DNA of 64,000 bases from Glycine soja (GCF_004193775.1 NC_041005.1:18757865-18821864), one strand, 5' to 3'; shown: positions 20,288-32,640, counted from the first letter of the stretch. The notes: generated by a model from the letters alone, not told the origin. Program-made: numbers and translations.

Positions 20288-22201
20288 TATCATACCCTAA
20301 TTTCGTCCGGGGACCTATGCTTGGTGTCATGCAACTTGTGTTTGGTCATTTTGAGGTGCTTGGCACCCATCATTAGGCAATTTGTGAAATTCCGTGACGT
20401 GCCGGAAATCAAAAGAAAATATTGATGCACAATCCGTAAGGTTCCGTTACACACCGGAAATCAAAAGGAAGCATCGTTGCACAATTAGTGAGGTTCCGTA
20501 ACATTCCGTAAGTCAAAAAAGTGATGATTTTGTAATCCGCAAGATTCCGTAACATTACGGAAAGAAAACAAGTATCGTTACGAAATTCGTAAGTTTCTGT
20601 AACTTTACGAAAAAAGAATCACCAAAAAAAAGGTAGGGGGTGTATTTAGTAAAAATGGGGGTGCAAATAGCAACCAGGCCCACTTGGGCCCTCCAGAAGA
20701 TTCCTCCAGAAGGCTATTGCTTCTGGAGGAAGCAACCTTGCTCGCCTGGGCGAGCTGGGTGGCAAGCTTCTCCCCCATTTTCTTATAAATAGGGGGAGAA
20801 GTGAAGAGAAATTTCGTTCAGCCCTCCTGGTAATTCAGAATCACTTAAAATTAGTGAAAAAAATTGGTTCCGTGAAGAAAATCCAAGCCGAGGCGCTTCC
20901 GTAACGTTTCCGTGGGTGATTTCGCGAAGGTTTTCGACCGTTCTTCGACGTTCTTCTTTCGTTCTTCATCGTTCTTCGGTCTTCAACCGGTAAGTTCCCT
21001 AAATCAAACTTTTCAATTCATTTTATGTACCCTTAGTAGTGGTCCTCATTTGCTTTTACGTGCTTTCATTTACATTTCATTTACTTTCCGTAGCCCCTTT
21101 TGACGTGCTTAAGCCATTTATTTAAGTCATTTCTCGCTTAACCTAAAAATAAAATAAATTTCCACCGATCGTTTGAATTGTATCATCCGTTAACTTTGAT
21201 TGAAATAAATTCCGACCGATCGGTCGTGCCGCAACCACGTTGGAAATAAAAAAAAAAGAGGTAAATAATAATATAATAATAAAAAAAATACCTTTTAGTA
21301 AAATAAAGCGAAAAATCAATCGGACGTTTTCTCTTTGGGATTTCTCATTCTTAATTGAATTGACTAAATAACTAAAGTGAAACTAAGGCTAAAATCGACT
21401 CGCCTAGTCAAGCTCGTCCACAAAAATAGGATTTTGAAAGTTTATCATTTCTGTTTCTTACTAAGTAAAATGCATCATTTTCAAGGTCCAACGCCTTAAA
21501 ATGATCACCTTTAAGTAAAAAAGAATCACTTGATTCACGCATAAAGCAAGAACTACGTAGGTCTGATTTCCTTATCGCAATTGAGGATAGCTTTTGTCGA
21601 CCACCCCAAGAGATCGTTAATGGTCCAATGCCTTAACGTTTCTCTCCTTTCAAAAACAAGAGATCGTTAATGGTCCAATGCCTTAACGTTTCTCTCCTTT
21701 CAAAATCAAAAGACCGTTTAATGGTCCAACACCTTAAATGACCTTTTGTTCAATAAAAACATATTTTGCAAAAAAAGACAAAAACAACTTAACCAAACAC
21801 TTTGTTCCAAAAGAACTACGTAGGTCTGATTTTCTCATCCCAATTGAGGAATACGTAGGAGCAAAGGGAAACACCCTTGTCGACCACAAAAAGAGAAAAA
21901 ATATAAATAGGGTATAAAGGATATAAGGACATAAAAGGGAACGTAAAAATCAAAGTCATGTTTGCACATTCGATTAAAGGCTGTCGTCCCTTGTGACGGA
22001 CGTGTGGGGTGCTAATACCTTCCCCGCGCGTAAATACAACTCCCGAGCCTTTCACTTAAAAGTTCGTAAATCGCGTCTTTTCTGGTTTTTTCGACGTTTT
22101 CCTCAAATAAACGTTGGTGTCAACTCCGTGCGTATTCCTTTCGTGGAACACGCATCCCGCGAGTCACACGTCGCCCTCCCGCCGAAGGGTAGGTTGCGAC
22201 A
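20288..22201 (+). repeat. 3' LTR of element A
   Basis: Length is 1914 bp. The first dinucleotide is TA instead of TG, a single G-to-A change. Several substitutions and small indels separate it from the 5' LTR, including loss of part of the TACGTAGG module near 21590. The PBS is absent and the TTGTC duplication follows. Confidence 0.95.
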
Positions 22202-22206
22202 TTGTC

Positions 22207-22680
22207 ATCTGATGATATAGCAAATCTCGAATTTAGACTTGAAATTGGTGAAAAGAGAGTGAGAGTACAGTTCCCACATCATTTAAATGATTTGAACGAC
22301 TCATAAATTTTTTAATTTGTGCAAAAAAATAGGAGTTTTTACAAGGGGGTGACTAGAAAATCCATAATCGTTTGAAACCGACGCACACGAGGTGTTTAAA
22401 AGTTAAGCGGTCTGGTAAATATTCGTAACTGGATTTAAACGATTTTGAAAGAAGTCTAAATCGGATAAGGGTGGGCAGGTTTGGGTGGCCAAAAAATTCT
22501 GACGATGATCGAACCCAACTGATTAAGACAACTAGATTAATTCTGAATTATAGACCATGTGATAATATCAAGTAGTCTGTTGCACTCTGCACAAAACCAG
22601 GTCCTAGACTTGACAAGCCTTTCTTCCTTCCTTCATGTTTCACGCCACAAAAAGACCAAAACCATATTTTATTACATTCT
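22207..22680. other. Flank between element A and the next solo LTR, no gene seen
   Basis: This sequence shows no supported ORF. It is either the pre-insertion host sequence or an older unrecognised repeat. Confidence 0.5.
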
Positions 22681-22685
22681 CTTTC

Positions 22686-23779
22686 TATTAGACAAGTGGC
22701 CTCGGATATCTTAAGAAGGGGGGGGGGTTGAATTAAGATATTCCAAACTACTTCCCCAAGTAAAAACCTATTTCACTTTTTATTTAAGTTATAAATTTCC
22801 TTAACAATGAACTTCTTAAATATTGATTCAAATAAAACAATTTGAATATGAATATAAAGCAATAATAAATAAAGGAGTTTAAGGGAAGAGAAAGTGCAAA
22901 CTCAGATTTATATTGGTTCGGCCACACCCTTGTGCCTACGTCCAGTCCCCAAGCAACCCGCTTGAGAGTTCCACTATCTTGTAAATTCCTTTTACAAGTT
23001 CTAAACACACAAGGACAATCCTTCCTTTGTGTTTAGAATTCTTTTACAACAAGAGACCCTCGGTCTCTTAATCCCTTAGAGAATTAGAAGGAGAAGAAGA
23101 ATGAATCTCTCTTGAAAGAGATAGATTTTACAGATTGAGCACTCAAATAATTCCTTAATGAATTGCAATTGAATTGGCCAAGGAATTCTTAAGAGGATAA
23201 AATGATTTTGCTCTTTTAGAGAATAAACACTTGTTGTTCTGAAAAACTCTGAGCAAATTCGTGTTATAAATCACATATATATTGACCATTGGTGGTCATG
23301 AAAAAGCCTTTTGAGAAGTTGTGACTCTTAGAATTATTTTTCTGAAAGTCTTGTCTGGTAATCGATTACAGGATTTGTGTAATCGATTACAGCTTTTAAA
23401 ATTTGAATTTAAAACGTTTATTAACTGCTGGTAATCGATTACCAAAATTGTGTAATCGATTACACAGTCTAAAATTTGAATTCAAATTTTTAGTAGCTGT
23501 TGTAAAGCATATTTGGCCACTGGTAATCGATTACATCCTCTAGTAATCGATTACCAGAGAGTAAATCCTTTGAAAAACACTTTTTAATTTAAATTACTTG
23601 GCCAAACCTTTTGCTAATTCAATTAGGAATTCCCTTCCTAATATACTAGTGATCATCTTGATGTTGTGACTTGTATTCTTGAAGTACTGTCTTGAAGTTA
23701 AACTTGAAAAGCCCATTTGCATCAATTGCATCATATCATCATGATCATCATCAAAACACCAAAGGCATTTGCATCTACA
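22686..23779 (+). repeat. Second solo LTR, outside the Ogre-like elements
   Basis: This 1094-bp unit is homologous to 12815-13851 and is flanked by CTTTC on both sides (22681-22685 and 23780-23784). It starts TATTAGACAAG where the nested copy has TGTTGGACAAA, so two G-to-A changes mark its start. It ends GCATCTACA. Palindromes of the type TAATCGATTA occur at about 23356-23556. No internal region is present. Confidence 0.87.
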
Positions 23780-23784
23780 CTTTC

Positions 23785-24188
23785 TTTCTTCCTGTCAATT
23801 TTTCTTTCTACCATCTCCCAAGCCAAGAAACAACACTAGTCCAGCATCGTAACCCAACCAGGAACTCCCCACACTCCACACAATCTAAACACTATGGCCA
23901 AACTAACAAAAAACTAAATCTCACACTAAGCACCATAGAAACCAACGCCCCAAGATCAAGAGGTGGTAATTTATCTGCAAGTTTGCAAGCCTTCAAACAT
24001 TTTCCGCCACTATCAGGAACACCTATATCAAGACCTTCAGCAAAGTAACCCAGACGATGTTTAGATCAACCTAGCCGACACTGTACTCGGAATAAACTAA
24101 ACCCTCCTCAAACCACCCGACTCAGCCGCCACCCAACAAGCCCGAATTTGACTAACCCTTCACGGGCGGATACGGTCCAGAAATATCA
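23785..24188. other. Unassigned sequence left of the MULE
   Basis: The minus strand has a short frame reading LKACKLADKLPPLD, but I do not recognise a family. The plus-strand open frame shows no domain. I make no gene call. Confidence 0.4.
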
Positions 24189-25320
24189 GGGGTGTTACTT
24201 TGTGCACCCAACACCCATGGCGAAAAGTCCAAAATGCCATTCACCCTATTACTATAAAATCCCAAAGTTAGTCGTTCGTACAGTGCATTTGCTACATTTC
24301 GTTCATACGACACTGTTTCATCTTCATCTTCCTCTCATTTGCTTCTTCGTCTTCTTCTGCCTACGCACGTGTTCGTCTTCCTCTTCTGGTGTTTGACGGT
24401 TGTTGCTTGTTCCTCTTCCGATCCTCCATTGGTGGTTGCTCCTGTTCCGGTGTTCTTCCGCCGTTCACTTCTTCCGTTGGTGGTTGTTCCCATTTTCTTC
24501 CGGTCATTGGGTAATCTTCTTCCAGGTAAGTGGTCCCATCCCTTTGAAGCTGCTTTTGTTGAAGCGTTCAATGATTTTTTGCTATTGTGATGTTGTTGCA
24601 TGATTGTATTGTTGTTTGTATATGGTTTTGGGTGGTTGTTGTTGTTGGTTTTGAATTTGTTGTGAAGCTTGGCCGGAAAATTTTCATTTTGCAGACAAAA
24701 ACCCATACAGATCACTAATCTGTATGAACCATACAAATTACTGATCCGTATGACCGATACGGATCAGTAATCCGTATGGGTTTTTTTTAAAGTTAATTGG
24801 ATTTTTTTAATTTTTTTTAAAATTATTAAAATATGTTTAAATATTGGCTGGTAACAATTTTTTTTAAAAAATAATTATCGCTACTGCCATATGGATCAGT
24901 TCATACAGATTGTGAATCCGTATGAACCATACGGATCACTAATCCGTATGATTTTTTTTTAAATTTTAAAAAATGCTTAAATTGATTTTTAAAATTGTAT
25001 TTGCTTTTGTGCCATTTGGATCAATGGTTCATACGGATTGTCAATTCGTATGAACCATATGAATCACTGATCCGTATGATTTTTTTTTTAAAATTTTTTA
25101 TGAACCATATGAATCACTGATCCGTATATTTTTTTTTTAATTTTTTTTTAAAATTTATAAAGTACTGTTAAATGTTTTTAAAAGACTTTGCCATATGGAT
25201 CAGTGATCCGTATGTTTTTTTTTAATTTATAAAGTACTATTAAATGTTTTTATAAAATCTTTGTCAACGGTTCATACGGATTGTCAATCCATATGAATGG
25301 TTTTTTATAATTTTTTTTTA
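24189..25320 (+). repeat. MULE left terminal inverted region with ATCCGTATG palindromes
   Basis: The first 500 bases are a TIR-like lead with short open frames. From 24690 to 25310 there are repeated units such as CATACGGATTGTGAATCCGTATG separated by poly-T/poly-A spacers. Many units have decayed with single changes. The related motif at the right is 63840-63930. Confidence 0.7.
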
Positions 25321-25990
25321 AAATTTATAAAGGAAGGCTGAATTTTTTGAATTTTTTTAAATTAATTTGAAAACCAGTTTTTTAATTTAATTTTGTTGTA
25401 TTTATTTTGAAATGTTTTTTAGTTTAGTGATTTTGTTAATAAAATTTAGTGTAATTATTTTTTGTAGTATCGTAATCATTTGTGTAATTGAATCATTATT
25501 GAAAATTTATTATGTATGGACTGATATGGTTAGTGTTGTTGATTATTTTTCTTTAGTCTCCCTTATTTATATTATTTGGCTAGTTTTTTTATTTAATTAT
25601 GTTTGGTAATATAACATTAAATTAGATTAGATTATTAAGATTAGATTAGATATCCCATATGAAGAGTAAGATTAGATTAGATTTCCCATATTAAGAGTAA
25701 GATTAGATTAAAATTTTCAAATTAATAGTAAGATTAGACTAGTAAGATTAGATTAGATTTCTCAAATTAAGACTAAGATTAGATTATCTAAGATTTCCAA
25801 AAGTAAGACTATATTTAAATTAATTAAAATTGGTTATAAAAATAATTGAACCGAAAATTAAAAAAAAATATTATACAAAACATTGAAACAAATATTTTAA
25901 TTGTATAACAAATTTGTAAGTTATTAAAAATGATTGAAATCATTTATTCAAATCTGGACCATTATATATAAAAAATAAGATAATTATTAT
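25321..25990. other. MULE interior, AT-rich, with an AGATTAGATT minisatellite
   Basis: Between 25620 and 25800 the motif AGATTAGATT recurs many times with CCCATA or CAAATT interruptions. No gene is supported. Confidence 0.65.
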
Positions 25991-25997
25991 GCAGATA

Positions 25998-28016
25998 ATG
26001 GTTAGAACTAGAGGTCTTGGTTGGGCTTTAGGCCGAGAAATAGGAAAAGTGTTGGAGAGGAGAGATGAAAGTGACGATGATGCCCCCCAGCGGCGAAGGC
26101 CTACTGCATAAGCCAGTAGACAGCGACAACAATAGGTTGTTGTCGAGGACCCTCCTATAGCCGAGGAGGAATTGGTCGACAACTAGCTAGAAGCACCTGT
26201 TGAAGAAGGTGTTACTGATGTTGAGGGTTTTCCAGGCGGACCCCATGACACATCAGTTCTCACAGATTTTGAAAATCACATGCTTTGAGAATGTGGAATG
26301 GAGAGGTATGTAATTTTTAAAAAACATAAAGAATGTAGTTTACTAGTTAATAATTTTTGTACATCATCCATATTATTGTTTGCAGGAAACGTCCTGAGTT
26401 GAAGCTATCTTCCCATGGAAGGAAGATGACTAAGTTCGGGAGGCTTGCCCCAGAGATTGAAGGCCTTGTGGCGGCCAGTGGACTGAGTCCTTTGATCGCT
26501 TGTTCCCTAGATACGGGCGATCGGGGACTAATGTTTGCTTTTGTCGAACACTGGTATAAGGAAACTAGCAGTTTCCATTTTCCCGTCGGAGAGGAAACTA
26601 TCACCTTGGATGACATTGCGTCGTTGCTACATTTTCTTGTCGTAGGGGCGTTCCACAGCTTCGAGCTACTTCATGTCGACGATGCTGTCGAGATGTTGGT
26701 GGAATTGCTCGAGGTCAGCACTGCAGAGGCGAGAGCTAAGACGATTCAGTGTCATGGCTCTTATGTTCGACTATCGTGGATGCGCGACATGTATGAGCTG
26801 AAGATCGAGGCATGTGACTGGATCGTAGCAGCACAAGCCTATTTATTGCATCTTCTTGGATGCACATTCTTTGCTAACAAGAGTGCCACACACGTGTACG
26901 TGGTATTCTTGGATGCACTGCGTGATTTGACGCGGAGTGGAGGTTACGCTTGGGGCGCTGCTACACTTGTGCACATGCATGATAATTTAAATTACGCGTC
27001 CAAGAGCACAACGAGGTAGCTTGCAGGATATATCACTCTGTTACAGGTTAGTTAAGATGTCACAAAAAGTTTTTTCATTGAAGTTTATTATTGTAAGTTG
27101 TTGTGTATTTTAATAAATATGTTTGTAAAATATATTTAGTGTTGGATCTACGAGCATTTTCCGTTCGTTGCTTCCGCTATTCTTGTCGAGGATTACGATG
27201 AGAGGAGACCGCATGCATGTCATTGGACCTCTGGCAAGGCACTGCCCGTTTCCACGTATCGGAGGCGTCTGGATAGACTGACCCTTGACGCAGTGTGTTG
27301 GATTCCATACGGTGACCATCGTTCATTTAGAGAATTGGAGATCATCTCATTATTTTCCGGCCATCTCAGATGGGGCCCCTTAACGGTCATTCACTGACCG
27401 GAGAGGGTTGTACCACAGTTTGGCTACATCCAGACTATTCTGCCACACCCTGCTACGTCTTTGTTGTTTGTTGTAGAAATTGATGATGGATGGATGCAGT
27501 TTGGTGACTACATTGCACCTGTAGGGCAATTATGTGCAGTGCCTGGCCACTGTTCACCAGATTACATGGATTGGTTTTACATGATCTCACACCCATTCAT
27601 GAGTTCGACGCAGCCAGGGGATCCTCTTAGAGTACCACCAGTTCAACAACATGAAGAATTTGTTGAACCGGATATGTATCAGCAACCAATGGTGGCAACG
27701 ACACCTAATGAGGCAGACATTGATGAGCATCATCTTCGGCATGTAGTGGTAATATTTTTGTTTTTTGGTTTTTTTGTTTGTTGCTTTGTTTAGTATTTGA
27801 TCACTAATAATTGTTATGTTTGTTTTATTTCACTTGCTAGGATGACTTTGTAGCAATTGCTGATAGGTTGGACATGCTACTGAACTTGAGGATCTTGACC
27901 AAAGGAACAAAAGCCTATACTGTTGTTGAAGAATGTGTGGGCATCACAAGACGCTACATTGGCCAACTAACTATACGTCACATATCGAGGCGAAGGCGGC
28001 GTATGAACGGACATTG
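25998..28016 (+). pseudogene. Plant mobile domain (MAIN-like) gene of the MULE
   Basis: Exon 1 starts MVRTRGLGWALGREIGK at 25998 and has a basic, Asp-rich segment (ESDDDAPQRRRPT). Exon 2 (about 26385-27050) holds the plant mobile domain core: GLSPLIACSLDTGDRGLMFA, FVEHWYKETSSFHFPVGEET, and LHLLGCTFFANKSATHVYVV. Exon 3 (about 27140-27750) contains HTWTSG-like and GDYIAPVGQLC segments. Exon 4 starts at 27841 after a splice-like TAG and ends with an Arg-rich tail at about 28014. The family is known both as host MAIN proteins and as transposon-encoded forms, and its molecular role is unresolved. TAA, TAG and TGA codons in exons 1-3 make it a pseudogene. Exon limits are inferred from splice-like GT/AG and reading frame. 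Confidence 0.82.
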
Positions 28017-28520
28017 AAGTTTTATTTTGGCTTTGTAAATTTCCAGTTTATAATTTTTGTATATTTATTTTTTTGGATATTTTATTTATTTTGTATATTT
28101 ATTTATGGACAGTGACACTTGTTTATTTAATTTTAATCATTATGTGATATAAATTGTTGTGATTCATTTATCCTTAATTATTACTTAATTGTTGCATTAA
28201 GAAATAAATTAATTGGTGCAAGTAAAATAAATTACGCATGTATGATACATCATTGTCAGAATTGACAACACATTGTGAAATGCATGCGTATTAAGATAAA
28301 GTGTGACACGACATTTTTAGACTTGACAACACATTCTGATACAAGATAAAGCTAGACACCACATTGTTGTAGTTGACAACACAAACAGAAGTCATGTGCA
28401 CGCATCTTTATTTGTATTAGAAAAATTGAAGCAATATCAGTGAAAACCATCTATATATATGACACACGCCAACACTCTAAAAAATAACACATTCTCTCCC
28501 AACCTAATTTTTAGAACAAA
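28017..28520. other. MULE spacer, no gene seen
   Basis: AT-rich sequence with repeated GACAACACA motifs at about 28260-28385. No supported ORF. Confidence 0.5.
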
Positions 28521-28522
28521 GT

Positions 28523-29300
28523 ATGGCCTTTTTGGGAGAAACAAGCAGTCAGACGATTGTGAATTCCACATTGGGTTTTATTTTTCCAAATGGATCGATT
28601 GTTCACAACGATAGTGGTGTTTATTTTCAAATTTCCACTCCAGTACCCATTCGAGTACCTAACGCTAGAGATTTTGAATTGCTAAAAAGCAAAATACACA
28701 ATACCCTTTCAGCTAACCGACAAACAATATTTGGATGAAATTTACTACCGGCAGCCATTCACAAATACAAGTAACCAATTTCGCTTTCAATGTATGCAAT
28801 TGAAAAATGACGATGATGTTAACACAATGTTAATGTGTAATCAATTTTCGTGTGCTGGCCCGATTGAGTTATTATGCACCATTGGTAGAGCACCAGATGG
28901 TATATTAAACTTACTTGAAGCCACTATGACCCTTACTCATGATGCCCTGCTATATTACAACGGGAGGTGGAATATGCCATGCCAACATGAGTTTGTCGGT
29001 TACTCGTTCACAGGAAAAAATCCAAAAAGTTTGACATTCCTTCTAGATGTACCATCGATGAATTGAAGGATTTGATCAAGTAAGTTGCACCTTATGGGAT
29101 TCCCCCTTATGGTATTCATGAATCACAAATGATAAGGCAATTATTTTTTCAAAAACCAAGCCACTATGAGTATTTAGATAAAGTTATCAAATTTGAAATT
29201 ATTGAGCTGAAAACTAACGATGGCATGCTAAAGGTCTTAATACAGTCTAACTAGTAGAAACAATTTGGGCCAATAGAAATTTTAGCTGTTTTTAGTAAAC
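28523..29300 (+). pseudogene. MULE accessory ORF, frameshifted
   Basis: The first frame (28523-28738) begins MAFLGETSSQT. The second (28731-29066) contains GPIELLCTIGRAPDGILNLL and LLYYNGRWNMPCQHEFVGY. A third frame continues with PYGIHESQ-like sequence to about 29255. I recall similar text upstream of MULE transposases in legumes, where it behaves as an N-terminal module of unknown function. Frameshifts at about 28735 and 29060 break it. I cannot assign a biochemical role. Confidence 0.6.
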
Positions 29301-29330
29301 AGGTAATGGAAATGGAAGACGACGTGCAAA

Positions 29331-29806
29331 TTCCATGCAAAATTAGTATTACTTAATTGTAGTTTTTCATGCAAATTTTAATTGTTTCCACGATGTTCAA
29401 GTTAATGTAATGTTTAAATTCGTGTCCATTAGCTAATGAAACCATATGATTATTATTTTTAAAGCTTTTAATTGTTTTGTACCTTTTAAAAATATTGACT
29501 GAAAGCAAAATTCTGAATGTCAAAAAAATAATAATTTACACAAACGTCAATGCTAATAAAATTTTATGTTCATGGTTCACCTAAATCAACAAATTCGGTA
29601 TTCAGCCTACACAAAGTTGTGTAACACTGCATTCTAGATATGTACGGAGTGGGCCACTGCTTTGCCTTAAAATGACAATGTGTACTCCATAGCAACGCCA
29701 CTGGTGGTAAAGGACAGTGGTCTCGTAACAAAATCTGTTACATAATGACAAACAAATTGAATGTTACTGTATCACTAAATTTTTAGCAGTTTTACTAAAT
29801 TCATAA
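29331..29806. other. MULE spacer between convergent genes
   Basis: AT-rich, with no supported gene. The plus-strand accessory ORF and the minus-strand transposase converge here. Confidence 0.5.
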
Positions 29807-31428
29807 TTATGCAATTACTTGTACAAAATGATTTCCATACGCATGACCAATGCATATTACACGATGCACAGAAGAATCTGGTGGCGACTGACTTCTAAGA
29901 GAAAAAATGTCATGCTTTGTTGTCGTGAAAGAGAAACAACGATCACGTTGTATCGTGAAACAATGACGTATCCCATATCCGTAATATTCATCCACTTGTC
30001 CATGGTAACCTACATGTAACAAACAACAAATACTGGTTACTTAAAATGTTATTTTAACAAAAAATGACATAATAATAAAATTACGCACCTTAGATAAGTT
30101 GTCAACAAGTAGAGAACACTTTAATTCCTCAAATCTCTCTATGCCACCAACCAGGTTGATATACTCTTCGGACCAGCTAGTCGATGGTTCCTCACCAATG
30201 ACCACGATTCTTCACTCATACCCAATAATGCAACTATTGCACAATAACCATAATTACCATATGCTTTGACATCAATAATGTTTTCAATAGAATACTGGAT
30301 GCAAGGATGAAATTGATTCAACATTGGAATATTTCGTCTCTGTATTGGGTCCTGAGATGATGATGCACTACGTTTCACTAAGGAATTACTATTTTGTATA
30401 GAGTGTAACGCATCAACATACTCCCAGTAAGACGGATTGCGTTTTGTTGACTTTTGTTGTTTGGCAAGCGGTTTTTTTAGAGCACCCTTGGTCTTCACTT
30501 TTTCTGGAGGATGACACATGGAGTTCATATCAGGGTAAGCAATTTCTCGCAGCTTTGACTTCAAATGTATTATACCACAAACATCGAGCTGCTCAAAGCG
30601 TTTCGATGTGGTTTCCATCTCCTCAGTTATGGTCACCTGTGTCTCACTTAACCCTTGATTTGAAAAACTAAGTCTTCGCCAAAAAATGTGGATTGTCTCC
30701 AGTTGTATGGAGCTAACAACATATTTGAATAACTCACATGCACATGGAAGACCATGGGTACTCCTCATGACACATCCACATCGTGAAGGGTTTTTTCCTG
30801 CATAAGCTACATGCTCATACTCAGCAGCAATTTCATTTAAAGTGTGCCTTGATAGCATGCCAAGTAGTTTTTCGTACAAGGTTACTTTAAACACATGACC
30901 AACCACATGCATGCTTGTCTTGCATATGACACCAACAAAGTTTTGTAGGAGTCTCTTTAATGACCAATGAGCACTCTCAACCCTACAGATGAAATATACA
31001 AAAACATGTAAACAATCGCATCATTGTCATTTAAATCAACACTTCAACAAATGAAAACAAACAAAAATCAATATTCATACCTGCTAGTGGTTGTGTTTCC
31101 TAGATGCATTACTTTGTTTGTCCATGCTTTCACAAATCTTTCTTTGTATGGAGTCACCCATGTTTGACACACATAGTCCACAAACATAGGCCACAAAGAG
31201 CAAGCCATTTCAAAGTTTTTAAGGTACTCATCAAAAGAACTCTCATTGGGACAATCAACCAAACTCCCCCAAGCCTCCATCACATAATCTCATGCATTCT
31301 TTTGAGCAACCGGGGTTTTGCACTTTGCCTTGACATTCTTGTAAATGTGGAACTAACACAACAAGTTCGTAGCATTCAGGAATACAATTTTTACTGCATC
31401 CATCAAAGACAAATCCCTGTTAGTGACA
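29807..31428 (-). pseudogene. MULE transposase, C-terminal half with SWIM finger and OTU protease domain
   Basis: Read from 31428 downwards, this continues the transposase cut by the CACTA element. It starts IVTNRDLSLMDAVKIVF, in which N replaces the acidic residue usual in this block. FDEYLKNFEMACSLWPMFVD and WTNKVMHLGNTTTSR follow. A SWIM-type zinc finger, CGCVMRSTHGLPCACEL, lies at about 30740-30790. An OTU-like cysteine protease domain lies at about 30160-30300 and 29807-30010. Its usual DGNC-type box reads AYGNYGYCAI, so the catalytic Cys position is Tyr, while the C-terminal GNHFVQV histidine block is kept. Stops, for instance in the segment after ATNLLC and before DYVMEAW, also break it. 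An intron probably separates the two OTU parts (about 30020-30090). Confidence 0.82.
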
Positions 31429-31431
31429 ATA

Positions 31432-31800
31432 CACTACTAAAAAAAAAAGGCTTTCTACATCGCCCTATTAACATCGGTTATTGCTAAAACCGATGTTAAC
31501 GAAAGCGCGGTGGCATTTTCGTAATTAAATGGAGTTACTTAACATCGGTTATAGCAAAACTGATGTTAACTACTTGATGTTAACATTGGTTATTTAAAAA
31601 ACCGATGTTAACATGATGTTAAGATGAATATGGTAACATCGGTTTTGAGAAAACCGATGTTAAGGAGTTGATTTTAACATCGATTTGTTAAAAAACCGAT
31701 GTAATGTATTTGATGTTAACATCGGTTTTAACTATATTCAGTTAACATCGGTTATCCATAAAAAAACCGATGTTGTTATGTTTATATGTTAAAAATTGAG
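31432..31800. repeat. Left CACTA terminus and subterminal palindromes
   Basis: About seven units of the form TTAACATCGGTTnnnnAAACCGATGTTAA follow the terminal CACTAC. In CACTA elements such subterminal repeats are binding sites for the second element protein (TNPA-like). Confidence 0.88.
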
Positions 31801-32109
31801 ATTTCACAAGCCGCGCGCGCTCGAAAACCTTGCCCTCCCTCTTGCTCAAAAACCTGAAATCACTCTTCTCTTTCTCCTCCCGCCTGAAAACTGCCGGAAA
31901 CCGCTCCCTCAACACCCACATTGTCCTCGCTCGATCCCACAGAACCCCTACACTGTTCTTGGAAGTCTGGCTTGAAGAAAACCTAACATACATTGTTGCT
32001 ACTAGGGTGCTGAAATAGTCGTGGGTGCTCAAAGCTCAATGCTTTCTCTGCGAGGTACATAGGTCAACTTTTTGTATGCTAAGTTTCCGTGGGTGTTCAT
32101 GTATTATTG

Positions 32110-32157
<48 letters not shown>

Positions 32158-32640
32158 TGTCTTCAGTTGCAATATTGCTGATTGAGGTACAAGGAAAGCT
32201 TAAAGTTTCGTGCCATTTTGTTAGATCTCACTGCCATTGTCACTGTTTGGGTTCGAGGTAAGCTTGGTCTCTTTTTCATTTGTAGTTTACTTAGGAAACA
32301 TGTTGAAGTTTGTCTCTATTAAATCTATAGACTGCTTGGAGCACCAATAGAGATTACTAGTGATAAGGATCCTATTATTGTGAGTAATTTAGCTCACTAT
32401 CTCATTATTTTGCATTAAACAGGTTCATAACAAGTTACTGACACTTCTTGCAATTATTTTGGAGTTTGGGGCACTTGTTTGGTATGTCACAAATGTTTCA
32501 AATGCCTTCCATATAAATTTGTTTGATATATAACTTATATTGTGGTGTCTGCACGCATTAAGTTACCATAACATAAAAATGATGTGGCATAAGCAGGAGT
32601 AAGCTTATTTTATGGAAATTTGTAACATAGATTCAATTAT
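31801..32640. other. CACTA left interior with (TAA)n microsatellite
   Basis: A GC-richer stretch at about 31805-32060 precedes a (TAA)n run at 32110-32157. No gene is supported. The GC-rich part may be the 5'-UTR of a lost transposase transcript. Confidence 0.5.

Larger units (their letters stand above)
5024..22201 (+). mobile_element. Element A: complete non-autonomous Ogre-like Ty3/gypsy LTR retrotransposon
   Basis: Two LTRs of about 1.9 kb (5024-6959 and 20288-22201) bound a 17.2-kb unit flanked by the 5-bp direct repeat TTGTC (5019-5023 and 22202-22206). A primer-binding site follows the 5' LTR and a polypurine tract precedes the 3' LTR. The extra ORF1 upstream of gag, the gag itself and the large size fit the Ogre/Tat lineage. 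No protease, reverse transcriptase, RNase H or integrase is visible between gag and the 3' LTR. That space holds a solo LTR and tandem arrays instead, so the element depends on enzymes supplied by relatives. Its LTRs differ at nine positions in the first 255 bp, so it is older than element B. It resembles the non-autonomous partners of Ogre-type elements known from soybean, but I name no subfamily. Confidence 0.93.

Noticed and set aside
24335..24736. Minus-strand Asn/Thr/Lys-rich open frame and overlapping plus-strand frames
   Set aside because: These lie in the MULE terminal region and show no domain. Open frames in several phases suggest composition rather than coding.
25620..25800. AGATTAGATT repeats as a possible interstitial telomere
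   Set aside because: The plant telomere unit is TTTAGGG/CCCTAAA. This repeat lacks it and is irregular.
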